Of a stretch of DNA of 35,030 nucleotides, positions 1 to 8,469 are shown piece after piece. Position numbers and translations under genes: made by a program. Under the pieces are notes generated by a model. That model ran no database searches and had not been told where the DNA came from. It saw only the letters and a program-made list of their open reading frames with translations. Within the stretch, counting starts at the first letter, position 1; each line of letters begins with the position of its first letter. The DNA comes from an uncultured Oscillospiraceae bacterium (GTDB lineage Bacteria > Bacillota_A > Clostridia > Oscillospirales > Oscillospiraceae): assembly GCA_944386965.1 (NCBI GenBank), contig CALXDE010000264.1:1-35030 (forward strand), given 5' to 3'.

Positions 1-1
1 G

Positions 2-460
2 GATTACTTTGAAGAAAATAGTAAGGAAGACATTTTTGACTACATCCCGCCGCAGAAAACGAACCAGATCTTCACGCCGAAGTGGGTAGTAAAGAAGATG
101 GTGGATGCGCTGGAGCAGGAGAATCCGGGCTGCTTTGACCAGTCGGACAAGACCTTTATTGACCTTTATATGAAGTCCGGGCTTTACATCACGGAGATTG
201 TAAAGCGCCTGTACCGGAGCGAAGCGATGAAGGCGCTGTATCCGGACAAGGAGGAGCGTCTGCGTCATATTTTTGAAAAACAGGTGTATGGGCTGGCGCC
301 GACAGAGATCATATACCGGATCGCAATTTCCTATATCCTTGGCTTTGATGAAGAGATCCATATAGAAAAGCACAACTTCAGGCAGGTGGATGCCCTGCAG
401 TATGCGAAAGAGGGTACGTTGGAACAGAAGCTGGGGGAATTGTTTGGGAATAATGATTGA
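2..460 (+). CDS. C-terminal part of a restriction-modification DNA methyltransferase/helicase-type protein (5' end outside window)
   Basis: The reading frame is open from the first bases of the window, so this is the last ~152 residues of a longer protein. It shows TPKWVVKKMVD followed by DLYMKSGLYITEIV, which resembles the SAM-binding motif I region of N6-adenine methyltransferase domains found at the C-terminus of some restriction enzymes, then a VYGLAPTEIIYRIA strand-helix. No NPPY catalytic motif is visible after it. From memory of this family the protein normally ends near a GTLxxxxxxxFG segment, as here, so the C-terminus is probably natural. The frame ends at TGA and is followed by a hairpin terminator. 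Family assignment is by remembered similarity and the missing N-terminus prevents a firmer call. Confidence 0.6.
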   Translation, partial: DYFEENSKEDIFDYIPPQKTNQIFTPKWVVKKMVDALEQENPGCFDQSDKTFIDLYMKSGLYITEIVKRLYRSEAMKALYPDKEERLRHIFEKQVYGLAPTEIIYRIAISYILGFDEEIHIEKHNFRQVDALQYAKEGTLEQKLGELFGNND

Positions 461-469
461 GAAGGAATG

Positions 470-499
470 AGGCTGTCCTATTTTGGCAGCCTTATTTTG
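470..499 (+). terminator. Intrinsic terminator after the methyltransferase fragment
   Basis: AGGCTG at 470-475 pairs with CAGCCT at 487-492 and is followed by TATTTTG. The stem is short and the T-run imperfect, so it is a weak but well-placed terminator. Confidence 0.5.
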
Positions 500-547
500 C
501 TACAGACTTGTAATCAAATTTATAATGGAAGGTAGAATAGAGATTTC

Positions 548-721
548 CTATTTATCCTTATGCGCCAGCCCCTTAACAATAGCCTTCACGTTCTGAAGAC
601 TGGCCTGATCGAGATGCTTCAAATCGGACAGAATTTCCTGGTATTCACCAGGATACCGGTTTCCATCCTCAAAAAATTCCGCAGGTGTGACGCCGAGGTA
701 TTCGCAGATATAGAAGAAGAC
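548..721 (-). pseudogene. 3' remnant of an XRE-family transcriptional regulator
   Basis: On the minus strand the last ~57 codons before the TAG at 550-548 read FYICEYLGVTPAEFFED followed by a helical tail ending GLAHKDK. This is the typical end of a helix-turn-helix XRE/Cro repressor, where the fifth helix is followed by a short dimerisation segment. The DNA-binding helices are missing. Upstream on the same strand the frame runs into antisense of the IscB fragment and no longer makes regulator-like sequence. The gene was evidently cut near position 722 where it abuts the IscB remnant. It is not expected to be functional. Confidence 0.6.
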
Positions 722-1355
722 CTGCATGAACAAGAAATACCACGTCCTGTCAGTGCTGAACCAGATCGTCCCATACCTGGCGGAGGAATTGTACCGGATG
801 TTCGGCGATAATTTCTTTATCACAAACGGCTGGGATACGAAGCGGTTCCGGGATGATAACCATATCGAAAAAGACCATGACATCGACGCGTACTGCATCG
901 CATGCAGCACCCTGGAAGGAAGGACGGTTTTGGATGTGCCGGAAAACAGCTTTGAAATCCGGCAGTTCCGCCGCCATGACCGGGCGAACATCCACTGCCA
1001 AAAAGAACGGGCATATAAACTTGATGGCAAGACAGTTGCAAAAAACCGCAGGAAACGCACAGAACAAAAAGGCGATTCACTTGCCGAATGGTATGAAAAA
1101 ACGGTCAAAAAGTATGGAAAGCGCGAAGCTGATCGGATGAGGTCGCAGCTGACCGTAAGAAAAAGCACCCGTTCTTACAATACACTCGGAAGGATACTGC
1201 CGGGAACGGTATTTACATACCAAGGCAAGCGCCATGTGATGACCGGGCAGCTGACCGGCGGAAAATACCTGCGTACAGATGGCTATGAGAAGAATTTCCC
1301 GGCAAGAGATTGTAAAATTATTTCGCAGAATTCCGGTTTGGTTTATATTGCCTAA
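714..1355 (+). pseudogene. C-terminal fragment of an IscB-family (HEARO-associated) RNA-guided nuclease
   Basis: The frame is open from 714; an ATG lies at 726 but is probably internal to the original gene. Residues after 726 contain YHVLSVLNQIVPYLAEEL, then KDHDIDAYCIA, which fits the RuvC-III segment (HD..DA) of IscB. QFRRHDRANIHCQ and a basic arm follow, then the C-terminal domain ending GKYLRTDGYEKNFP and SGLVYIA. IscB proteins are usually 400-500 residues; about 210 remain here. The RuvC-I/II, bridge helix and HNH parts are absent, so nuclease activity is not expected. The matching element end lies just downstream at 1363-1403. The 5' break coincides with the XRE fragment. Confidence 0.7.
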
Positions 1356-1362
1356 AAAACGA

Positions 1363-1403
1363 GCCGCCTGTATATCATGACTAAAGTCACGAGTGTTAGG
1401 CGG
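1363..1403 (+). repeat. Right-end hairpin of an IscB/IS200-IS605-like element
   Basis: GCCGCCT at 1363-1369 pairs with AGGCGG at 1398-1403, enclosing an inner hairpin CATGACT/AGTCACG. The same nested structure with nearly the same sequence recurs at 19108-19149. It sits eight bases after the iscB fragment stop, as expected for the element's right end. Confidence 0.65.
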
Positions 1404-1412
1404 TTAATCCAC

Positions 1413-1458
1413 AAAAAGAGTTGTTATAAGCAAAAATCTGCTTAAGCAGCTCTTTTTT
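1413..1458 (+). terminator. Strong intrinsic terminator
   Basis: AAAAAGAG plus TTGTTATAAGCA at 1413-1432 pairs with TGCTTAAGCAGC plus TCTTTTTT at 1439-1458 around a six-base loop, with one two-base irregularity. It isolates the pilus operon from the relic region upstream, and being A-rich on the left may act in both directions. Confidence 0.75.
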
Positions 1459-1476
1459 CGTATTAATGTTTTTTGT

Positions 1477-1508
1477 ACCAATTTTCTTCATATTCTTCTC
1501 ATAATTAA
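1477..1508 (+). promoter_or_regulatory. Family A promoter-like element of the pilus operon
   Basis: ACCAAT at 1477-1482, 17 bases, then CATAATTAA at 1500-1508. The same pair at the same distance is found before flotillin, the giant adhesin and, with small changes, ligA and the DUF805 gene. The putative -10 (CATAAT) is 47 bases before the pilin ATG. The -35 position does not resemble TTGACA. Confidence 0.55.
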
Positions 1509-1546
1509 CTTATCTCAAAAATCAATTTTATACGAGGAGGATTTCC

Positions 1547-3070
1547 ATGATTAAAAGAAAATTACTTTCCATGGCATGTGCGGCATTTATGGGCTGTTCC
1601 TGTATACTCAGCCCTATGACCGCTTTTGCCGCCCAGACGGGTTCCATCAGCTTCAGCGACGGTCTTGAAACGGATTCTTATGAGATCTACCGCCTGCTTA
1701 ACGCAGCAACTTCATCGACAGATGGGACCTATGATGAAGGGGACGCTCTCACTTACACGATCAACAGTAAGTACAGAACAATCCTGCAAACCCTGACCAG
1801 CCAAACTGACGATGCGGACATTATCGCAGCGATTGCTGATATGAATGCATCGGAGATTGCTGCCTTTGCAAAGAATGCGTACACCGCAATTGAGGAAGCA
1901 TCTTTGGAACCGGAATTCACCGTATCCGGTGATGACACACAGGCTATGGATTACGGGTATTATCTGATTAAAGATGTATCCAGTAATTCTGCCGCCATGT
2001 CCGATAATGTCATTACGTCCGTTGTCCAGGGCGATGTTGAGGTAACAACAAAAAAAGATGATGCCCCCACTCTTACCAAAAAGATTGTAGATGGCGGAAG
2101 CCGCGTAGATGCCGTTGCCGCCGAGATTGGCAGTTTGGTTGAGTTTGAAATCCAGGCATCCATTCCGGAAAATGGAGGGGAAGATTCCTACATTATTGAT
2201 ACATTTGTAATCCATGATGAACTGTCTGCAAATCTTTCCGTGCCGGAGACTGTAACAGTAAAAATTGGAGAAGAGACATTAGATTCGGTAGATGATTATA
2301 CATTCTCCACATCCAGCCTTGATGATAGCTGCAGTTTTGAAATCAACATCAATAAAGCAGCGCTCCAGGGAAAAGACGGAGAAACTGTTACTGTAACCTA
2401 TTCCTGTGAAGTGGAAGACAGCGCTGTTATCGGAAGTTCTGGAAATGACAATATCGCATTCCTTGAGTATGACAACGACCCCAACAGCGATTCTACTCAC
2501 GAGACAGCCCACGACCAGGTAAAGGTGTATTCTCTCCAGCTGGATGTAACCAAAGAAAATGAAGAGGGTGCAAAGCTTTCGAATGCAGAGTTTAAGCTCT
2601 TTAGGGATGCTTCCTGTGAAAACGAAATCAAGCTTACCAAAGATCCAGCGTCAAATGAATACACTGTAGATCCTTCCGGCAGCAGTACGATTAAAACAGA
2701 TGATACGGGAATTTTCTCAATTATCGGCCTTTCCGAAGGGACATATTACCTGAAGGAGACTGTTCCTCCTTCCGGATATGCGCTTCCCACAGAAGCAATT
2801 AAGCTCGACGTTGTTCCCGATGTACCCGACGAAATCACATCCGGTACGGAGCAGCTTACTGACCTAAAAGCAACCGGAACCATGGGCGAAAGCCAGATTT
2901 CCGTATCAGCGGATGCGGCAACAGGAGTTATGGGGCTTACCGTAGTAAACCATGACGGCGTAAGGCTTCCCGAAACCGGCGGCATGGGTACGTATGTGTT
3001 CTATGCAGCCGGCGCCGTGATCATGATTGCGGCCGGTGTCTGCGTAGTTGTAAAAAGAAAGAAGAATTAA
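1547..3070 (+). CDS. LPXTG-anchored major pilin (SpaA-type isopeptide-forming fimbrial subunit)
   Basis: The ATG has GAGGAGG nine bases upstream. Residues 1-~29 are a Sec signal peptide ending AFAAQ. SYEIYRLLNA near residue 45 is typical of the pilin N-domain. TLTKKIVDG near 175 begins an isopeptide-forming backbone domain, and its lysine is the likely pilin-linking residue. A CnaB domain starts near 328 (VTKENEEGAKLSNAEF) and ends with the E-box YYLKETVPPSGY near 400. The sorting signal LPETG lies at 474-478, followed by a hydrophobic helix and KRKKN. Class C sortases polymerise such subunits through a backbone lysine, and the sortase gene follows directly. Length (507) and layout fit SpaA/FimA-like backbone pilins of Gram-positive bacteria. 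First gene of the operon; a hairpin separates it from the sortase. Confidence 0.9.
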   Translation: MIKRKLLSMACAAFMGCSCILSPMTAFAAQTGSISFSDGLETDSYEIYRLLNAATSSTDGTYDEGDALTYTINSKYRTILQTLTSQTDDADIIAAIADMNASEIAAFAKNAYTAIEEASLEPEFTVSGDDTQAMDYGYYLIKDVSSNSAAMSDNVITSVVQGDVEVTTKKDDAPTLTKKIVDGGSRVDAVAAEIGSLVEFEIQASIPENGGEDSYIIDTFVIHDELSANLSVPETVTVKIGEETLDSVDDYTFSTSSLDDSCSFEININKAALQGKDGETVTVTYSCEVEDSAVIGSSGNDNIAFLEYDNDPNSDSTHETAHDQVKVYSLQLDVTKENEEGAKLSNAEFKLFRDASCENEIKLTKDPASNEYTVDPSGSSTIKTDDTGIFSIIGLSEGTYYLKETVPPSGYALPTEAIKLDVVPDVPDEITSGTEQLTDLKATGTMGESQISVSADAATGVMGLTVVNHDGVRLPETGGMGTYVFYAAGAVIMIAAGVCVVVKRKKN

Positions 3071-3085
3071 TTAAGAAGCATTACG

Positions 3086-3131
3086 CGGGGTGCGGCTTTC
3101 TTCCGGACAGCCGCATCCCGTTTGGCTTTTT
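3086..3131 (+). terminator. Leaky terminator/attenuator between pilin and sortase
   Basis: CGGGGTGCGGCT (3086-3097) pairs over 12 positions with AGCCGCATCCCG (3109-3120), including one G-U pair. TTTGGCTTTTT follows. It lies between the backbone pilin and the sortase, where partial termination would give more pilin than sortase mRNA. The sortase ribosome site follows at once, so read-through is expected. Confidence 0.75.
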
Positions 3132-3142
3132 GGAGGAAACAC

Positions 3143-3826
3143 ATGGTTAAAAAACATATCCGGACATTTTTGCTCGCTATTTTATTCTTGATTGGAGCAG
3201 GAATCTTTTTATACCCGACAGTCAGTGATCTATGGAATAAAAGACTGCAGGCAGAGGTTATGAGCAGTTATCTTAATGAAATCGGTCAGATTACGGATTA
3301 CAGCTTAGAGTGGGAGAAGGCTAGGGATTATAATAACCGCCTCCATACGGTAACGGATTTGGACGAGATTGAGGCACTGAAAGCGGAAGACGGAGAATAT
3401 GCAGGCCTTTTAAACGTCTCCGGTAACGGTGTTATGGGAATTATAAACATACCTAAGATAAACGTGGAACTTCCTATTTATCATGGGACAAGCGAAGATG
3501 TCTTAAAAGTGGGCGCCGGACATGTAATCGGAAGCTCTCTTCCAACAGGAGATGTCGGAAGTCATGCAGTGATCAGCGGACACCGGGGACTGCCAAGCGC
3601 CAAGCTGTTTACCGACCTTGATCAGATAAAAGAGGGAGATACGTTTACATTATCTATCCTTGATAAGGAATTTACATATACAGTCGATTCAATTACCGTG
3701 GTAGAGCCGCATGAGGTTGATTCCCTGCAGCCGGTTGAAGGGAAGGACTACGTTACGCTTGTGACTTGTACACCTTACGGCATCAATTCACACAGGCTGC
3801 TAATACGCGGAGAGAGGAGCAACTGA
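3143..3826 (+). CDS. Class C sortase (pilus polymerase)
   Basis: A TTG-initiated frame opens at 3122, but ATG 3143 follows GGAGG by six bases and gives a normal start. The 227-residue protein has an N-terminal membrane helix (residues ~8-24) and the sortase beta-barrel. Catalytic residues are visible: His147 in ISGHRG, Cys209 in TLVTCTPYG and Arg218 in NSHRLLIRG. The His-Cys (62) and Cys-Arg (9) spacings match those I recall for pneumococcal SrtC. The family joins pilin subunits by transpeptidation at LPxTG threonine. A lid segment is not clearly identified. The gene lies between its probable substrates, and its TGA overlaps the next gene's ATG (TGATG at 3824-3828), implying coupled translation. 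Confidence 0.9.
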   Translation: MVKKHIRTFLLAILFLIGAGIFLYPTVSDLWNKRLQAEVMSSYLNEIGQITDYSLEWEKARDYNNRLHTVTDLDEIEALKAEDGEYAGLLNVSGNGVMGIINIPKINVELPIYHGTSEDVLKVGAGHVIGSSLPTGDVGSHAVISGHRGLPSAKLFTDLDQIKEGDTFTLSILDKEFTYTVDSITVVEPHEVDSLQPVEGKDYVTLVTCTPYGINSHRLLIRGERSN

Positions 3827-4620
3827 TGGTAAAAAAAATATACAGCTGTTTTATGCTGTTTCTGTTTTCGGCAATCTTTGGATTCCGGGCTTACGCGGAT
3901 ACTCCGGGGACTGTGACGGTAACCGCACCGGAAAATGGGCTATATCTTGATGTATATGAAGTCAGTGATATTGCCGATACCGATCCAGAAAATAAATCTG
4001 GTGTCGAATGGATATCGGATTATATTGAAGATAATAACATTGCCCCGGATTATTCCATCGAATCAGAAGGAAACAGGTGGATTTTAAGGGATCTTCCGAA
4101 CGGGTTTTATTACCTTAACCTGGAAAACGATGATTATGAAATGCTGCCTATTACATTCAGCATGCCCCAAGCGGATGAGAATGGGAAACTGCTAAGTTTT
4201 TTTGAAGTATATCCCAAATTTGATGAACCCGGTGAAAACAACGGCGGCCACAGCAGCTCAGGCGGAAGCTCGTCAAACGGCGGATGGTCCGGCGGCGGGG
4301 CGTATGATCCCGATGCGGATGCAGAAAATGGCCCTGGAGTTGTAAAGGAAGAAGAAAGCGAACCAGAAACCTCTGCATTACCTGTCGGCGGGGACGATTC
4401 CGGCAGCAGCGGTAATGGAGAAAATTTATCAAATATGGATGGTTTAAACAATTCCCAGGCCGGCGGCGGCCTGATCGGCCAGCTTCAGGATATGATCCAT
4501 GGCACATTATCCGATACGGGCGACCACGCTGACCCTATGCTGTATCTGCTGTTAATGGCCGTCAGCATGACGGGGATTATTGTAACTGTTAACTTTGGCA
4601 GAAAAAGGAAAAAACAATGA
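3826..4620 (+). CDS. Secreted minor pilin-like protein with a non-canonical LSDTG sorting signal
   Basis: Start ATG 3826 overlaps the sortase stop and has GAGAGGAG ahead of it. The 264-residue product has a signal peptide ending near YADTPG (residues ~18-22). A small beta-rich N-domain follows (VTVTAPENGLYLDVYEV ... GFYYLNL) with faint pilin/CnaB-like character. Residues ~135-215 form a Gly/Ser/Asp/Glu-rich spacer likely to be unstructured. LSDTG at 228-232 is followed by a 20-residue hydrophobic helix and GRKRKKQ, the layout of a cell-wall sorting signal, but Pro is replaced by Ser. It could be a wall-linked basal subunit recognised by this sortase, or simply a membrane-anchored spacer protein. 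It is coupled to the next gene by ATGA. Confidence 0.7.
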   Translation: MVKKIYSCFMLFLFSAIFGFRAYADTPGTVTVTAPENGLYLDVYEVSDIADTDPENKSGVEWISDYIEDNNIAPDYSIESEGNRWILRDLPNGFYYLNLENDDYEMLPITFSMPQADENGKLLSFFEVYPKFDEPGENNGGHSSSGGSSSNGGWSGGGAYDPDADAENGPGVVKEEESEPETSALPVGGDDSGSSGNGENLSNMDGLNNSQAGGGLIGQLQDMIHGTLSDTGDHADPMLYLLLMAVSMTGIIVTVNFGRKRKKQ

Positions 4621-7600
4621 GGAAAATACGTTCTTACATTGCAATGCTGCTCTGTATTATCATGGCGGTTTCTTTTCTGTCTCCAGGAGGAAACAGTGCG
4701 ATTGCAGAAACACTAGCCGGGCAGGAACGGATCGCGACATCATCGGTGGCGGGTACAGCTACACTCAACACGCCATCGTCTGCGGATGAAATCCCCGATT
4801 TGGAAATCACGCCAGGATTTTCCGGGACAGACAGCAAAGATTCATTACTCATTTCAGAAACTGCAACTGTTTCAAATGCATTGACAGCCATAAATGACCG
4901 GGAGCCGACTGATATTACGGAGTTTATTCAAGATGTAAAATATTCTGTCTCAGTAGATGGAGTGTATATTCCTATAGAGGACGGCTTGGAGATAACAGCA
5001 AACGCTGGTTTCTTATTGGATTTTAATTATGATCTGGCTGGATCCGGAATAACTATCTATGCAGGGGATACTCTCAAAATTGACTTATCTCAAGTAGTGA
5101 GTGCTTCCTGCATGGAATTTTTATATGGACAGAAGACTATAACAAATCCGGCAGGGACGGAAATAGGTGAATATCAAATTGACGGGACGATCCTGCAATT
5201 TACGTTTTATGATAATTTCATAGGAGAAGCTGGGAATGAAGCGATCTACGGAAGTTTCAGTTTCCAGGGATCGCTTACATTCAATTCTATTTATTCGGAT
5301 GATGATTTTCCGGTTGACGAGACATTAGTTGTTGGCAGCAATAAATATAGTGTTACTGTAATGCCGCCGGATTATGTTGAAGGGAATACAGCAAGATACG
5401 CCAAATACTTAAGCGATGTCCAATATTGCTATCATGGAGAACCGACAGAAGATGAGGAGTTATTCCCTTACTCAACGCTCCAATATGCTGAATTCATCAT
5501 ATCGTTTTATGCAGAAGATGATAATATAACCGATATTAATGGGCTTACATTTGTTGATACAGTAACAAACACCCCAGAAAACGGGTCTTCACCATTAGAA
5601 GAGGCAAAAATAAACCCGGATACGTATTGGTGCTGGTTTAATTGCAGTACCGGAGAAGATCATATCGGTTCCGTAAGGTTTGAAGACCTTGGGAATGGTC
5701 GGTATGCCTTTTATATTGAAGAGCCTGTGCCACCCGGTACAAACATAAGTCTTTACTATTACCTTGAAATCCCGGAAGGCATTTACTATCCTACTTCCAA
5801 TGGAAAACCAGGAGGATATTACAATTCATTTTATGTGTTCGATAACAAGGTGGAAGCGTATTCCTTTAATCCATATGATAAGATAACTTCTTCGAGCGAC
5901 CATACGGAATCTATTGACGCCCAGGGAAATAAAAAACAGTGGATTGAGAAACTACAGGATTACAATGAAGCGGACGGAACCATAGACTATCAAGTTAATT
6001 TTAACTTCGGGTCAACAAACAACCTCGACGGATGGCACTTCATCGATCGGATGTCTGGACTACAGGAAATTATATCAGATGTAATCATAAATTTTTACAG
6101 TGATTCAAGGAAACAGGAACTTGTAAATACAACGGTTATTCCATATGAAGCTCTTCCGGTTGATGAAAATGGCAAGAAAACCATTATTCAGTATGAGCTG
6201 TTTGGCTGCTATTACGGCGAGGTTTCCTATACGGCAAAGCACACAGATACGAATGATGCTGGCCTGCAAAATATGGCGGCGTTGGTTCCGCCAGAATATA
6301 TTGAACACGGACTTGATTATGGTATCAAAGCAGAAACATCCCTTAATTCAATGAACTTAAGGGTTGACAAAAAAGTAACCGGATATGAAGGAGGGTACGA
6401 TAACAAGTTATACTGGGAGTCGACGATAGACGGGATCGGAGCTGTTGACACCTCTTGGCCGATTGACATGGTAATTACTGAACAGATTCCTGATGAAGAA
6501 GACCATTACCTGACGTCCATTGAAGCATTTGACGGAGATGGAAACCTGCTGATTCCTGCAGTGGATTATGATATTAAGGAAATTATCCCGATGCGGGAAT
6601 ATCAAATCACAACGCTTAAAGAGGGAATCCCTTTTCCCGTTACGATAAAAGCTACGACATTCATGGCGAATCCCCATAGGCTCCACAAATATAACAATAA
6701 TATCCTTGTAGATTACAATGGAATGCAATACAGCGACTCAGATTCATTCATGTATTTATCTTGGGGCACCGCAAGCAAAAACAGCTATGAGTCGGAAGGA
6801 AATTATGTGAAATGGAGGATCGGCGCAATTGGAAACTCTGATTTGGTGAATACAAACGGTATAACGGATATCATGGTGGTGGATCCGGATCCCAAAGGCC
6901 TCAAATTTGCGGGATATCAACTGCTAAAAGGCGGAAATCCAATCGATATATCCCAGACGAAAGCAGAAGCGTATTACGATGAGCAAGCTCGTGAATTTAT
7001 CATAAAATATCCAAGTGATCCCGGTTTCAGCAATATTATCTTAACCTATGAAATTACAGATGAAACCCAATATCAGTTCTCTAATGTCATGCAGGTTTAT
7101 GTAAAAGACAAGTGGTATTCTGACTGGCACCTGTATTACAAGGATTTTACAAACAACCAGGATATTGCGGAAGGATTGATTCAAAAAAACCTTACCTATG
7201 ACCGGACCACAGCACCATATGCCGAATATGAGATCCTGGTAAACCAAAGAAAGCAGGAATTTAAAAGTGGGTATATTACCATTGCCGATGTGATGCAGGG
7301 CGACATATCCTTGGTAGCAGATTCCGTCAAGGTGCTGGATGAAAACCGGAATGAGGTTCCGGGGAGTGAATATTCCATTACAATAAACAGTGACCAGGAA
7401 ATGCTTGTTTCCGTACAGGATGGTAAGACATATTGGATTACATATAAGGCTTATGTAAGCGGTATGCCGGATGGAGTCTCACAGGCCTGGCTTGGGAATA
7501 CAGCGTATTTCGTTTCAAGCGATGCGATTATTGCGGGTGATATTATTAACACGAATTCAATTATATATGAATCCAGTGCGACAGCAGGAACCACTCCGTA

Positions 7601-8375
7601 TGTAAGCCTTCATAAAACAAGCACATCAGGCGAAGCGCTATCAGGCGTTGAATTTGGGTTGTATGAATGTGCAGAAACAAACGGTGTATGGAAATATACG
7701 GGCAATCCAATTCTTAGCGGGACGACAAACGCAAAAGGGCTTCTGCAATTCTTAAATCTTCAGCTGGATAAGGTGTACTGCATCCGGGAGACGAAAGGCT
7801 TAAGCGGATATGATGGCACATATGAGAAGTATTTTGTCATTATTGATGCGGATTCCGATGTTGACTTTGGCGATAGTGTGGAACTGGTCCAGACCGGGCG
7901 TAGTTTTTCCGCTGTAAATACCCCTGTTGCAAAAACAATCCGGCTTGAAAAGCGATGGGAAGATAATAACAATGCCGCCGGCGCAAGGCCGGATTCGGTA
8001 ATCGTAAATATCCTGCAGGACGGAAAATTTTTCCAGACGGCCGTTATTACCGAAGCAGCCGGCTGGAAATTGGATGTTTCCGTGCCGGCAGGTCATAAAT
8101 ACAGCGTAGAGGAAACAGATATCCCGAAGTTCTACGAAGCTAACGTGGACGGGTATGTGATTACCAACACACTGAAAAATAGCATGGTGCTTCCGGAAAC
8201 CGGAGGATCAGGAGTTCTGATATATTATGCAGTAGGAGCAATGCTTTGCATGGGCGCTGTTTTAAATTTTTGCAAAAAGAAATATCATAAGGAAAAGAAT
8301 AATATCTTTATAAAAAAGGCTAAGTTGGAAAGCTGCCTTTTTAAACGTGCAGATGGAAACGCCGCTTTACCCTAA
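4617..8375 (+). CDS. LPXTG-anchored tip-type pilin/adhesin with CnaB domains
   Basis: ATG 4617 overlaps the previous TGA. The 1252-residue product has a signal peptide (~1-30), a Thr/Ser-rich segment, and a long beta-rich adhesin body of stacked immunoglobulin-like folds. YAGDTLKIDLSQ near residue 150 resembles the first subdomain of collagen-binding type adhesins. CnaB domains lie at ~994-1090 (LHKTSTSGEALSGVEF) and ~1105-1180 (LEKRWEDNNNAAGARP). LPETG at 1192-1196 precedes a hydrophobic helix and KKKYHKEK. In sortase-C pilus operons the largest LPXTG protein is usually the tip adhesin. Oddly, 26-30 extra residues follow the charged tail; that DNA is also the start of a repeated 130-bp segment and contains a terminator hairpin. 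The ligand is unknown. Confidence 0.85.
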   Translation: MRKIRSYIAMLLCIIMAVSFLSPGGNSAIAETLAGQERIATSSVAGTATLNTPSSADEIPDLEITPGFSGTDSKDSLLISETATVSNALTAINDREPTDITEFIQDVKYSVSVDGVYIPIEDGLEITANAGFLLDFNYDLAGSGITIYAGDTLKIDLSQVVSASCMEFLYGQKTITNPAGTEIGEYQIDGTILQFTFYDNFIGEAGNEAIYGSFSFQGSLTFNSIYSDDDFPVDETLVVGSNKYSVTVMPPDYVEGNTARYAKYLSDVQYCYHGEPTEDEELFPYSTLQYAEFIISFYAEDDNITDINGLTFVDTVTNTPENGSSPLEEAKINPDTYWCWFNCSTGEDHIGSVRFEDLGNGRYAFYIEEPVPPGTNISLYYYLEIPEGIYYPTSNGKPGGYYNSFYVFDNKVEAYSFNPYDKITSSSDHTESIDAQGNKKQWIEKLQDYNEADGTIDYQVNFNFGSTNNLDGWHFIDRMSGLQEIISDVIINFYSDSRKQELVNTTVIPYEALPVDENGKKTIIQYELFGCYYGEVSYTAKHTDTNDAGLQNMAALVPPEYIEHGLDYGIKAETSLNSMNLRVDKKVTGYEGGYDNKLYWESTIDGIGAVDTSWPIDMVITEQIPDEEDHYLTSIEAFDGDGNLLIPAVDYDIKEIIPMREYQITTLKEGIPFPVTIKATTFMANPHRLHKYNNNILVDYNGMQYSDSDSFMYLSWGTASKNSYESEGNYVKWRIGAIGNSDLVNTNGITDIMVVDPDPKGLKFAGYQLLKGGNPIDISQTKAEAYYDEQAREFIIKYPSDPGFSNIILTYEITDETQYQFSNVMQVYVKDKWYSDWHLYYKDFTNNQDIAEGLIQKNLTYDRTTAPYAEYEILVNQRKQEFKSGYITIADVMQGDISLVADSVKVLDENRNEVPGSEYSITINSDQEMLVSVQDGKTYWITYKAYVSGMPDGVSQAWLGNTAYFVSSDAIIAGDIINTNSIIYESSATAGTTPYVSLHKTSTSGEALSGVEFGLYECAETNGVWKYTGNPILSGTTNAKGLLQFLNLQLDKVYCIRETKGLSGYDGTYEKYFVIIDADSDVDFGDSVELVQTGRSFSAVNTPVAKTIRLEKRWEDNNNAAGARPDSVIVNILQDGKFFQTAVITEAAGWKLDVSVPAGHKYSVEETDIPKFYEANVDGYVITNTLKNSMVLPETGGSGVLIYYAVGAMLCMGAVLNFCKKKYHKEKNNIFIKKAKLESCLFKRADGNAALP
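8313..8345 (+). terminator. Terminator inside the 3' end of the pilus operon
   Basis: AAAAAGGC (8313-8320) pairs with GCCTTTTT (8335-8342) around a 14-base loop. The hairpin lies within the last codons of the 1252-residue adhesin, so the gene's final ~15 residues are coded beyond or inside the hairpin. Confidence 0.6.
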
Positions 8376-8442
8376 TAAAAATATCTGTTCCGCCTGCAAA
8401 TTGATGAAAACGGCTTATCCGCGAAAATTTTAAGCTGTATCA
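8313..8442 (+). repeat. Direct repeat, copy 1 (second copy at 34900-35030)
   Basis: About 130 bases align with the last bases of the window with roughly 15 differences and one single-base gap counted by eye. Most differences are transitions. The repeat covers the adhesin's 3' end, its stop and the family B box. Both copies thus carry the same upstream control DNA. Confidence 0.8.
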
Positions 8443-8463
8443 GGTATTTATTCCTGTTAAAAT
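8407..8463 (+). promoter_or_regulatory. Family B promoter (box plus -10) of the ncRNA
   Basis: AAAACGGCTTATCCGCGAAA begins at 8407; its CTTATC starts at 8414 and TAAAAT starts at 8458, 44 bases later. The same 44-base spacing holds at 13318, 14169 and 17146. The -35 position is weak, so an activator binding the box is plausible. Confidence 0.6.
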
Positions 8464-8469
8464 AATCTT

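Noticed and set aside
548..1168. 206-codon minus-strand frame as an intact gene
   Set aside because: Only the last ~57 codons look like a protein (XRE tail); the rest is antisense of the IscB fragment.
8343..8432. Short frame shared by both repeat copies with CxxC (ICSACK / ICSTCK)
   Set aside because: Most differences between copies change amino acids and only a few are silent; no ribosome site. Conservation is better explained by the control DNA.
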